The notes beneath the pieces are model-generated. The model was not told where the DNA came from, ran no database searches, and was given only the letters and a program-made list of their open reading frames with translations. This document shows, one piece after another, positions 8,655 through 16,210 of a DNA stretch of 64,000 nucleotides (positions are counted from its first letter, which is position 1; each line of letters opens with the position of its first letter). Origin of the DNA: CAVUBL01 sp963837945 (GTDB taxonomy: Bacteria > Acidobacteriota > Thermoanaerobaculia > Multivoradales > DATKCC01); contig CAWIQD010000032.1 in NCBI GenBank assembly GCA_963837945.1, positions 1 to 64,000 of the forward strand. The letters are read 5' to 3'. Made by a program: the position numbers and the translations under genes.

Positions 8655-10420
8655 GGGTTTCGGGCCACCGTCGGGCCCGGTCCGGGCGGTCTTCCGCGCT
8701 CGTCCGGATCGGCCTCGCCCGGGGGGAACCAGAAGGGAACCGTCAATCCTCCCAACGGAACGGCGGCGAAAACCATCAGTGCGGCAGGTGGGAACCAGCT
8801 CCGACCCCGGACCGCGCCCGGCCGCCGCGCGACATGGACCAAGCGCCGCCCTGCTGCAGCGGCGAACGCTACACTCCACAAAGGGGCGAGCCAGCCCGCG
8901 GTCAGGGTCAGACCTGCACAACCGGCGGAGACGGTCATCGCCCCGCCGAATGCGGAGAGGGCGAGCAGCCCGAGCAGCCAGAGGGACGGCGCCCCTTCGC
9001 GGCTTTCGTCCGCCAGCCCGAAAGGGGACCGGAGCATCAGGACGACGGCTCCGACCATGGTCCCCAGCGTCGCGCCGAGCATGAGGACGACTCCGGCGCT
9101 CTCGAAGGCACCGCGTGCGAGCGGACTTCCGACCAGCATCCCCAGGACCAGCGAGCTCTGGCCGACGGCGGCGCACCCGAGACGGGTATGCAAGCCCAGC
9201 GGGGGCGGCGGCCGGACCAGGTGCAGCGCTCCGAGAAGGACCCTACCGCTCGCCAGGGTGAGCTCGGCACCGATCAACACGCCGGCCAGCACCAGAACGG
9301 TCCCGAGGCGTGCCGACGAGAGCCACGGGCTGTCCTCAGGCCGGCGTAGGGACTCAAGGCTCAGCGCGAGGAAGATTCCGTCGAGGAGCAGGAGCGACAG
9401 CTTCATCCGCGCCAGACTGGTGAGCGCCCGTTGCGATCCCGTGAGACGCGGGCGGACGGCTCGGCTCGAGGGCCGTCGCCATCGGCGCCACCACGGCCTG
9501 TCGATCCATGACTCGTGGACCGTCCGGCGAAGAGCGAGCCAGCTCGGCAGCTGATCGAGATCGCGCCGATGAACGAAGGCGGTGCGGACGAGCGTCGTCT
9601 CTCTTCGGGTATCGGAGTCCAGCACCAGGAGTCCGAAGGACAGCAACGGCACCGGCATAGGCAGGAGCCAAGTCGTCGGGAGGGCGAAGGAGGCTCGGCC
9701 CAGGCCCCGCCTTCTGAGATGAGCTCCGTACACCGCCATCCCCGCGAAACCGAAGAGGTGAAGCGAAGCGGCGAGACCCAGAAGGGCGAAACGGCGCCCC
9801 GGGCTCGGCGACACGGGTGCCGAGAGCCAGACCGCCGCGAGCTCCAGGAGGCCCACACCGGCGAGCCAACCCCAGAACGCCCTCCCTTCGAGCTCGGCCG
9901 GCCCTGCCCGGAAATCTCGATCCGTGAGGTGCAAGGCACGCCTCCGGCCGTCCGACCCGGCGTCGGCCGCGAGGAAGGCCCAGGGCAACTTCGCGGGATC
10001 GATCCGACACCAGATCCCCACGGTGGTGAGCCCAAGGCCGGGAGCTCCGAGACTCACGAAGCGGAGGGCTCGCAGAGGCCACCGGAGATCAGGGGTCGCT
10101 GCGGTCCGCTCCTCGACGAGCCGGACCAACAGCCTCGCCTCCAGGATCCAACCGAGCACCAGGGCGCAGACCACCGTCCACGCGGGAACTGCTCCCAGCA
10201 AGTCCAGGCCCGGCATGCTCCAAGCGATACCCCAGAGTCTCGACTCGACCGGCAAGGCGGCCGCCAGCGCGAGCGCCGCCGCTCCGAGGCCCATCGGTTC
10301 CGCATCCTGCCACCAAGATCGCCGGGCCAGTACGGAGCGGCTTCCCGTCAATTTCGTCCACGTGCGGTAGATCCGATCCAGGCGCTCGTCGAGCGTCTCC
10401 TGCCGGTCTTGGAGGGGCAT
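8651..10420 (-). CDS. Polytopic membrane protein of unknown function
   Basis: 589 aa with about ten to twelve hydrophobic segments, starting near residue 45 (LGAAALALAAALP). Soluble stretches lie at ~150-180 and ~290-360; the second is rich in Trp and Arg (RPWWRRWRRP). The N-terminal ~40 residues are charged and probably cytosolic. No transporter signature is recognised. The ATG at 10420 has only a distant GGAG (13 bases), so the start is uncertain. The stop overlaps the start of the 1069-aa gene. Its proline-rich neighbour lies 77 bases upstream on the same strand. The three genes look like one operon facing the VWA/CHAT operon, so this could be the membrane component of that island (inference). 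Confidence 0.75.
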   Translation of the reverse strand: MPLQDRQETLDERLDRIYRTWTKLTGSRSVLARRSWWQDAEPMGLGAAALALAAALPVESRLWGIAWSMPGLDLLGAVPAWTVVCALVLGWILEARLLVRLVEERTAATPDLRWPLRALRFVSLGAPGLGLTTVGIWCRIDPAKLPWAFLAADAGSDGRRRALHLTDRDFRAGPAELEGRAFWGWLAGVGLLELAAVWLSAPVSPSPGRRFALLGLAASLHLFGFAGMAVYGAHLRRRGLGRASFALPTTWLLPMPVPLLSFGLLVLDSDTRRETTLVRTAFVHRRDLDQLPSWLALRRTVHESWIDRPWWRRWRRPSSRAVRPRLTGSQRALTSLARMKLSLLLLDGIFLALSLESLRRPEDSPWLSSARLGTVLVLAGVLIGAELTLASGRVLLGALHLVRPPPPLGLHTRLGCAAVGQSSLVLGMLVGSPLARGAFESAGVVLMLGATLGTMVGAVVLMLRSPFGLADESREGAPSLWLLGLLALSAFGGAMTVSAGCAGLTLTAGWLAPLWSVAFAAAAGRRLVHVARRPGAVRGRSWFPPAALMVFAAVPLGGLTVPFWFPPGEADPDERGRPPGPGPTVARNP

Positions 10421-10497
10421 GCCGTGAGCACACTCCGGTCCCTGGCCGAAATGGCGGGGCCGCCGGCGGACTGCCCGGCGGCCCCGAGGCTCGGTCC

Positions 10498-10761
10498 TCA
10501 GTCTCGCCCGCCCCCGCCCGGGGGCGGGTAGTCGCCGCCCTTCGGCGGCGGGGGATCGGGCGACGGCGGCGGCTCGCCGTCGTAGGGACGGCCGGTGCCC
10601 ATGCCCGGCGGCGGGTAGGGCTCTCCCTTCGGCGGTGGCGAGTCGGGCGGCGGCGCGGTCTCGCCGTCGTAGTCGTCGCCCTCGGGGAATGGAGCGCCGG
10701 TCATCCGGCGCAGGTTGGTCTCTTCCGTCGAGCTGCGACGGGTCTCGGTGCCATCGTTCAT
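10498..10761 (-). CDS. 87-aa proline-rich protein with a duplicated motif
   Basis: A small protein whose C-terminal half carries two copies of a proline unit, PPPKGEPYPPPG and PPPKGGDYPPPG, separated by GRPYDGEPPPSPD. The N-terminal ~35 residues are polar (TETRRSSTEETNLRR). The ATG at 10761 has a strong GAGGAGG Shine-Dalgarno at ideal spacing, which strongly favours a real gene despite its low complexity. It is probably unstructured and may be a binding partner for SH3-like or other proline-recognition modules. It is likely the first gene of the operon with the membrane and 1069-aa proteins. No homologous family is recognised. Confidence 0.7.
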   Translation of the reverse strand: MNDGTETRRSSTEETNLRRMTGAPFPEGDDYDGETAPPPDSPPPKGEPYPPPGMGTGRPYDGEPPPSPDPPPPKGGDYPPPGGGGRD

Positions 10762-10922
10762 CGCGTCCTCCTCGGTTGGGGGCCGGCACCCGGGGATCGC
10801 CCACCCGCTGTCGGGAGTCGATCGGCCACCGCCGGCCCTCGGTTCGCGTCTCATCCGCACTAGACACCGCGAGCGCGCGATGGTTGAGAGGCGGCGGGCG
10901 ACACCCGACCGGCGACCGCGAT

Positions 10923-13900
10923 TCAGTCGCCGCGAGGAGGGCCGGCCCCCTGCAGGACGAAGGCCGCCCAGTACTCCGGAGCCGACCAGCGGGGATCGGC
11001 CCGCAGCGACCGCTGCGCGGTCCGGAGAGCCTGGCCGGGCGCTTCCCCCGCGACCAGAAGGGCGCGGTAGAAGAGCTCCATGAACCGCGCCGTCGCCCGA
11101 TCGTCCACGTCCCAGAGCGAGACCAGCACCTGCGAGGCTCCGGCGTAGAGGAACGCTCGCGACAGCCCGAGCACTCCCTCGCCCGGAACGCGGCGGCCGA
11201 GGCCGCTACGGCACGAGCCGAGGACCACGAGGCCGGCATCGAGGTCGAGGTCGTAGATCTCCTGCTCGCTGAGGAGGGGCTGGACCGGCCGGCCGTCCCG
11301 GTCGTAGCCCGACAGGAGGAGACCCGAGACGTCGGGCCCGACCTCGCCGTGGGTGGCGAAGTGGACGATCCCGAAACCGCGTAGGCCGCCGTCGAGGACG
11401 AAGCGGCGGCTGGCCTCGAAGCCGATGGCGACGCGGCGCGCGGCCGGAGGCACCAGCTGCGCGATCGACTGCGCCTCCCGGGCGGCGGCCAGGAGCCTGG
11501 GGAGATCGAGCTCCGGGTGCCTCGCCCCCGCCACGGCCCCCGGCGCAGGAGCGCCGCTCTCGTGAGGCGCTTCGCTGACCTCGGCCGGCCGCGCCGGCGG
11601 TCGGAGCCGCTCGTCGGTCGCCGAGACCACCGGATCGGCGACGATCACCAGGCGGCCCGCTGGCGCGGAGCGGCCGGCTCTCCGCTCGGCCAGCTGCGCC
11701 GCCGACGAGGCCGACGGGAGCTCGAGGATCTCGCGGCGGTCGCCGAGCAGGACCCGGCTCGCACCCGCGGCCGCGACGGGCAGGGCGGCGAACGGGACGG
11801 TGTGGAGCGCGCCGTCGGCCGCGATCGCCAGGCGCTCGGCCGTGATCCGCCCGACGACCGGCGCGAGCACCACCCGGGCGAGCGCCTCGGCGGCCAGCTC
11901 CGCCTGCTGTCGCGAGGGGGCCTCGCCGCTGCGGCCGAGCAGGGCGGTCGCCCGGTCCGCCAGGGCCTCGATCCGCGCTCGCCCGGCAAGCCGCCGGGCG
12001 ACCAGCTCGTCCTTGCCGACGAGCCAGACCCAGCTCTCGCGCTCGCCCAGGAAGTAGCTGAGCAGCTCCGTGCCGTCGCCCCCCAAGAGCCTGCGACGCA
12101 CGTCGCCGAGGCGGACCGGTACGACGTCGAGGAGACGCCGCCACCCCGGATGCGCGGCGAGGAGCGCGCCCCGCGCCAGGTTCCGTTCGCGCTCGAGACC
12201 GCTCAACCGGGCTCGCAGCGGCGTCCCCCTTCCCTGGAGGGCACCGTCCGCGGCTCCGCCGCCGAACAGCTCCTGCTGCACCTCCGAGATCTGCGCCGTC
12301 AAGCGGGTCACCCGGTCGAGCAGCGCCGGGTCCGCGCCGCGCTCGACTTCGGCCGCCTGCTGGACGACGCGGTCGAGGAGAGTCCGCGCCTTGCTCTGCT
12401 CGGCGACCTCGAAAGCCCGCTCCTCGAAGCCGTCGTCCGGGTGCCGCTCCGCGAGAGCCATGAGGATCTCGACCTCGAGCTCGTAGTACTCGTGGCGGGA
12501 GGCGAGGAGCGCCGTCCGCAGATCCGGCGGAGCCGACCGGCTGCGCTCCACCTCCATGCGGTCGATCGCTCGGGAGATGCTGTCGAGCGCATCGTCGAGG
12601 TCGCCCGCCAACCGCTGGTGGTGCGCGAGACAGTTCCATCCGCGGGCCGTCAGCAGCGGCGTGCCGCTCTGCTCGAACCGCGCGAGCGCTCGCCGGCACT
12701 CGTCGAGGCCGTGGGCCGGATCTCCCCGGTCCTCGAGGACCCGCGCCAGGTCCAGGTGGACTGTGCCGACGCTCTCGTCCGAGCCGTCCGGTTCCAGGAG
12801 CTCGAGGGCCCGGCCGAGGTCCCGGTCCGCTCCGTCCAGGTCGCCGAGAGCTCGGCGCGCCCGCCCCAGCTCGTCGAGCACCCCGCCCAGGCCGCGGGAA
12901 TCGTCGAGGCCCTCGAAGGCATCCCGCGCCCGCTCCAGGAAGTGGACCGCCAGGGGGCTCCTGCCGGCCTTGATCTCGACCACCCCGAGGTCCGCCAGGG
13001 CCCGGGCCTCCTCGCGCCGCAATCCGTGCTCGTGGGCCAGCCGGCGGCTCTCGCCCACGCGCCCGAGGACCTCCGCCCAGTCGCCGGCCTCGGCGAAGAT
13101 CCATGCCTGCCAGTCGAGGGCCTTGAGCGCCTCCTCCCACCGGCCGGCCGCGCGATCCATCGCCTCGACCCGGCGCCAGAGGACCAGGGCCTCGAGCGCG
13201 TCGCCGGTCTCGGCGTGGACTTGGGCCGCGTGGCCCAGCGCCTGCGCTTCCAGGGCCCCGGCGCCGGCGGCATGGGCCAGCCGGGCTCCCTCGAGATCGA
13301 GCTCCAGGCTCTCGTGGAGCCTCCCGGCCTCGCGTGCGCTCCGCGCCTGCCACCCGACGCAGATCGCCTGCATCCACCGGTTCCCGGCGCCGCCGGCGAG
13401 CTCGGCGGCCGCGCCGTAGGCCTTCTCCGCCCGGTCGAGATCGCCACGGATTCGTGCCAGGCCGGCGAGCTTGTAGCGCGCCCAGCTCTCCCGCTGTCCG
13501 TCCCCGGCCCGCTTCCAGGTCGCTGCCGCCGTCTCGAAGGCGTGGATCGCGGCTTCCGGGCGGCCCGCGGCGGCCAGCGCCCGGCCCCGGGCGTAGCTCC
13601 TCGTCGCCCGGTCCACCAGCCGGTCGCCGTCGGACGCCGGCCGGGGCGGAGCCATCCGGAGGGTGTAGGCGCCCGGGCCCTCGCTCGTGGCGCCGAGGCA
13701 GACCGCCACCTCGTGCTCGCCGGCCGCGGCGGCGACCAGGAGACCGCCGTCCGCTCCTCGATCCATCACCGGGCTGTCGAGCTCGACGGCCGCGCCGGAT
13801 CCTGCGGGAGGGGTGACGGTGACCGCCACGTCCAGGCCCCGCTGGTCGACCGCCAGGTCGAGGACGTCGTCCGCCGCCAGGGAGACGCGATAGCGGTCAC

Positions 13901-14114
13901 AGGCGCCGGGCGCCGGGGAACGGACGTAGGAGCGGCCGGGTTCCAGCTCGACTTCCTGGGGCCCGGCGGGCCGGCTCGCGACCGCCGCCACCGGGGCCGG
14001 CGGGCTCACGGGCGCGGCCGGTGCCGCCGCCGGTGCCGGCGAGCAACCGGCCAGTGCAGCCGCCAGGGCGAGGGGCGCCAGAGGCGCGACCCACCGTCCC
14101 CGGCGGCGGCTCAT
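10923..14114 (-). CDS. TPR-CHAT protease lipoprotein
   Basis: 1063 aa. The lipoprotein signal peptide ends in LAALAGC-S, so the protein is anchored outside the cytoplasmic membrane. Residues ~65-175 form a beta-rich domain of the kind seen in bacterial pre-peptidase regions. TPR repeats follow (~185-560, e.g. GRALAAAGRPEAAIHAFE), then a coiled-coil linker. The C-terminal CHAT domain has catalytic His in FGIVHFATHGEV (~920) and Cys in LVVLGSCRSGLG (~967), ending ASQVLVSLWDVDD. The ATG overlaps the anti-sigma stop (ATGA). As third gene of an ECF/anti-sigma operon it is likely a target of that sigma factor. It may process envelope proteins, possibly the anti-sigma factor itself (inference). No frameshift. 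Confidence 0.87.
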   Translation of the reverse strand: MSRRRGRWVAPLAPLALAAALAGCSPAPAAAPAAPVSPPAPVAAVASRPAGPQEVELEPGRSYVRSPAPGACDRYRVSLAADDVLDLAVDQRGLDVAVTVTPPAGSGAAVELDSPVMDRGADGGLLVAAAAGEHEVAVCLGATSEGPGAYTLRMAPPRPASDGDRLVDRATRSYARGRALAAAGRPEAAIHAFETAAATWKRAGDGQRESWARYKLAGLARIRGDLDRAEKAYGAAAELAGGAGNRWMQAICVGWQARSAREAGRLHESLELDLEGARLAHAAGAGALEAQALGHAAQVHAETGDALEALVLWRRVEAMDRAAGRWEEALKALDWQAWIFAEAGDWAEVLGRVGESRRLAHEHGLRREEARALADLGVVEIKAGRSPLAVHFLERARDAFEGLDDSRGLGGVLDELGRARRALGDLDGADRDLGRALELLEPDGSDESVGTVHLDLARVLEDRGDPAHGLDECRRALARFEQSGTPLLTARGWNCLAHHQRLAGDLDDALDSISRAIDRMEVERSRSAPPDLRTALLASRHEYYELEVEILMALAERHPDDGFEERAFEVAEQSKARTLLDRVVQQAAEVERGADPALLDRVTRLTAQISEVQQELFGGGAADGALQGRGTPLRARLSGLERERNLARGALLAAHPGWRRLLDVVPVRLGDVRRRLLGGDGTELLSYFLGERESWVWLVGKDELVARRLAGRARIEALADRATALLGRSGEAPSRQQAELAAEALARVVLAPVVGRITAERLAIAADGALHTVPFAALPVAAAGASRVLLGDRREILELPSASSAAQLAERRAGRSAPAGRLVIVADPVVSATDERLRPPARPAEVSEAPHESGAPAPGAVAGARHPELDLPRLLAAAREAQSIAQLVPPAARRVAIGFEASRRFVLDGGLRGFGIVHFATHGEVGPDVSGLLLSGYDRDGRPVQPLLSEQEIYDLDLDAGLVVLGSCRSGLGRRVPGEGVLGLSRAFLYAGASQVLVSLWDVDDRATARFMELFYRALLVAGEAPGQALRTAQRSLRADPRWSAPEYWAAFVLQGAGPPRGD

Positions 14115-14887
14115 GGTCCCGGGCGGGTCACCCGGAAGGAATAGCGCTCGAGGCGCTCGCGCGCGCCGTCGCGGACTCCGTAGAGCTCGATCCGGTACTC
14201 GCCCGGCGCCAGCCGCCACGCCGGCAGCTCGGGGGAGAAGTTCTCGTTCGGAGACGGCGCCCGCTGGACCGGCAGGTCACGGACCAGGGAGACGCCCGCG
14301 CCGTCCGTCAAGTCGATCGCGTAGCCGGGGAAGTCGCGGGGCTCGCCGACGGCGAGGTTCACGACCACGCGCTCGGCCGTCGCCGGGATCGCGACGACCT
14401 GCGGCGACACGCCGCGGATCACCCGGCTCTCGGGGTTGAGCACGACCATCACGACGTCGCCCTGGGGGCCGGCCGCTCGCTCCAGGCGCTGGCGCAGGAC
14501 GAGATTCCACGCCCCCAGGCCGACGACAGCGAGCAGGAACGCCGCCGCCAGCGGCAGGACCACCTTCGAGCGCGTCCAGAGCGGTCCCCGGTCCGCGGCC
14601 GCCGCCTGGAGGTCGCGCCAGCGCTCGCCGATCTCCCGCCGGTCGAGACGCGGGCTCCCCTCCGGAGGCTCGAGGGCGGGGAAGGCGGCGAAGTCCAGCA
14701 CCAGGTCGCCGCACTCCCGGCAGAGGGCGAGATGGTCGCGCACGCGCTCGGCCTCCGCCGCGGGCAGCTCGCCCCGCTGGTAGGCGAGCAGGGCATCCGG
14801 ATCAGGGTGCTCGGCGCCCAGTCTCCTGCGCTCCTCCGCCGCCAGCTCGCGGAGAGCCGCGTCGAGATCGGGTTTGTCAGAGTCCAT
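14111..14887 (-). CDS. Membrane anti-sigma factor with zinc-finger motif
   Basis: 258 aa. The N-terminal anti-sigma domain contains the HxxxCxxC motif in HLALCRECG (~51-58), typical of zinc-binding anti-sigma factors. A single membrane segment (~109-131, LPLAAAFLLAVVGLGAWNLVL) follows a cytosolic linker. The C-terminal ~120 residues form a beta-rich extracytoplasmic domain ending in GEYRIELYGV...RYSFRV, probably the sensor. It starts 28 bases after the sigma stop and its own stop overlaps the CHAT lipoprotein start. It most likely holds the ECF sigma factor inactive until an envelope signal arrives. Confidence 0.87.
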   Translation of the reverse strand: MDSDKPDLDAALRELAAEERRRLGAEHPDPDALLAYQRGELPAAEAERVRDHLALCRECGDLVLDFAAFPALEPPEGSPRLDRREIGERWRDLQAAAADRGPLWTRSKVVLPLAAAFLLAVVGLGAWNLVLRQRLERAAGPQGDVVMVVLNPESRVIRGVSPQVVAIPATAERVVVNLAVGEPRDFPGYAIDLTDGAGVSLVRDLPVQRAPSPNENFSPELPAWRLAPGEYRIELYGVRDGARERLERYSFRVTRPGP

Positions 14888-14915
14888 CGTCTCCCCCGGG
14901 GACGGTCACAGGAGC

Positions 14916-15539
14916 CTAGTCCCGGTCCTCGCCCTCGTCGTCGCCCATGCTGAAGTACTCTCCCAGCTCGACCCGGAGCCGCTGGCGCGCCTGATGGAGC
15001 TGGGTCTTCACCGTATCCACCGAGACCTGCATGATGCTCGCGATCTCCTGGTACTTGAGGCCGCGATCGATGCGCAGCATCACCGACCGTCGCATCCGGG
15101 GGGGCAGCGCGGACACGGCCTCCCGGAGCATCTGGGCGCGCTCGCGGTCGAGCGCCTGGTCGAGCGGCCCGGAGCGCCGCGGCTGCCGGACGGCGCTCGC
15201 CTCGGCCACCGGCTCGCCGCGCTCGAGCACGGCGTCGAGCGACTCGGTCGGCGCGCTGCGCTTGCTCGCCTTCTTCTCCCGGATCGAGTTCTTCCAGACG
15301 TTGGCGGCCACCCGCAGGAGCCAGGTGGTGACCGCCGAGTCTCCCCGGAAGCGAGCGTAGCCGCGGAAGGCCCGGAGGAAGGTCTCTTGGGCCAGGTCCC
15401 GGCACTCCTCGGCGGGGCATCCGCGGCGGGCGAAGAAATACGAGATCGGCTCCGCGTACTGCAGGAAGAGGGCGCCGAACTCCTCTTGGTGCTCGGCGTC
15501 CTGGGGCATCTCTCCGAGATCGAGGTCGACGACTGACAC
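14916..15539 (-). CDS. ECF RNA polymerase sigma factor
   Basis: 207 aa. Region 2 reads FGALFLQYAEPISYFF...CRDLAQETFLRAFRGYARFRGDSAVTTWLLRVAANVWKN. Region 4 reads AVSALPPRMRRSVMLRIDRGLKYQEIASIMQVSVDTVKTQLHQARQRLR, with a clear helix-turn-helix. I choose the GTG at 15539 because AAGGAG lies eight bases upstream. The first ATG (15509) would cut only ten residues. The open frame extends further upstream to 15749, but without family similarity. The cognate anti-sigma gene follows after 28 bases. It may autoregulate the operon. Confidence 0.9.
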   Translation of the reverse strand: MSVVDLDLGEMPQDAEHQEEFGALFLQYAEPISYFFARRGCPAEECRDLAQETFLRAFRGYARFRGDSAVTTWLLRVAANVWKNSIREKKASKRSAPTESLDAVLERGEPVAEASAVRQPRRSGPLDQALDRERAQMLREAVSALPPRMRRSVMLRIDRGLKYQEIASIMQVSVDTVKTQLHQARQRLRVELGEYFSMGDDEGEDRD

Positions 15540-15791
15540 GGACCGGGCTCCTTCGGCGGCCCTTGGCTCGAGCGGGCTCGGAGGATGCGGCTCGCGGAGC
15601 CGGTCGGATCGCCTCCGGGCTCCGCGGCGACCGCGGGGCTCGTCGTGCTCACTCTCCTTGGGGCGTGGCGCGGTCGAAGGATAACGCAAATTCTGGACTC
15701 CCGGGTGATCCGAAAGCACGTGCCTCGGGAGGGAGCGGGCATTTCGCACCGCGAGCCTGCCGTACCTCCGGCGCGGGCGCCCGAAAATACG

Positions 15792-15826
15792 AAGCCCCGG
15801 CGCCGCATCCCGCGGGGCCGGGGCTT
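15792..15826 (-). terminator. Rho-independent terminator on the minus strand
   Basis: A perfect 10-bp stem (AAGCCCCGGC / GCCGGGGCTT), extendable by inner GC pairs, is followed on the minus strand by CGTATTTT. The plus-strand side has no T tract after the stem. It lies ~250 bases upstream of the ECF sigma start. It therefore either ends a short independent transcript or acts as an attenuator in the sigma operon leader. Confidence 0.5.
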
Positions 15827-15838
15827 TGGATCTGCATC

Positions 15839-15920
15839 GGTGGCGTGGGTACCCCCCGGCTGCGGGGGCCTCCAGTGAGCGCCACAGAGGCGATGGAGGT
15901 TCCCCTACGGGGACGCCACC
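15839..15920 (-). promoter_or_regulatory. Multi-helix structured RNA element (candidate leader or small RNA)
   Basis: GGTGGCGT (15913-15920, minus sense) can pair with ACGCCACC (15839-15846), closing a junction. Inside it are three hairpins: CCCC-GTA-GGGG, CCTCCA...TGGAGG with an inner CGCC/GGCG pair, and CCCCC-GCAGC-GGGGG. I checked it by eye against common riboswitch and SRP/tmRNA landmarks and recognise none. The closing helix overlaps the last codons of the 14-codon ORF, so translating that ORF would open it. The downstream terminator makes attenuation or a stand-alone sRNA plausible. The fold is by eye only. Confidence 0.35.
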
Positions 15921-15949
15921 TCCGTCAAATCCGTTTTAGCACTCTTCAC
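15905..15949 (-). CDS. 14-codon ORF with a perfect extended Shine-Dalgarno
   Basis: The GTG-initiated ORF encodes VKSAKTDLTEVASP then TAG. The sequence AAGGAGGTGATCCAG at 15949-15963 (minus sense) matches the reverse complement of the conserved 16S rRNA 3' end over 15 bases, and AAGGAGG sits seven bases before the GTG. This is a far stronger ribosome site than any other in the window. The ORF ends inside the structured element. It could be a leader peptide controlling the structure, or a tiny secreted or signalling peptide. Real translation is unproven. Confidence 0.4.
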   Translation of the reverse strand: MKSAKTDLTEVASP

Positions 15950-16078
15950 TGGATCACCTCCTTCCTGGGCGTACCCCTCGTCGGCGGGTCCCACCCCGCC
16001 CGGCCCCTCGAGCCGCCCGAGCTCTCGAAGCCGCCGCGCCGCTCACGCCAAGGAGCGGTGCGGATCCGGACCGCCTCC

Positions 16079-16107
16079 ATGCTGCGCGATCAGGCGCGGT
16101 TTGTCAA
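16079..16107 (-). promoter_or_regulatory. Weak candidate promoter for the leader transcript
   Basis: On the minus strand a consensus -35 TTGACA (16102-16107) is followed after 17 bases by CAGCAT, a poor -10. It would start transcription near 16072, about 120 bases before the 14-codon ORF. The -10 match is only three of six, so this is weak. Confidence 0.2.
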
Positions 16108-16210
16108 ATACGCGGACCGGAGCCCGCCGCCGGCGGCCCGGCGACGCCACACCGCGCCGGTTGATAGTCTCTGCCGCGCATCGACCTGCGCCTCGTCGAG
16201 GAGGAGTCCC

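Noticed and set aside
7337..9349. 670-aa plus-strand open frame opposite the 1069-aa gene
   Set aside because: Composition typical of an antisense shadow (Arg, Pro, Gly, Ala runs). The minus strand has the ATGA coupling.
11517..14144. 875-aa plus-strand open frame opposite the CHAT lipoprotein gene
   Set aside because: Arg/Pro/Gly-rich shadow of the real minus-strand gene, which has signal peptide, TPRs and the CHAT dyad; no motif on the plus strand.
15792..15920. Magnesium riboswitch for corA
   Set aside because: The terminator and ORF are oriented on the minus strand, away from corA, and no M-box signature was recognised.
15949..15963. 16S rRNA 3'-end sequence (CTGGATCACCTCCTT, plus strand)
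   Set aside because: No other 16S sequence surrounds it, so it is not an rRNA gene fragment. Its complement is better explained as a strong ribosome site on the minus strand.
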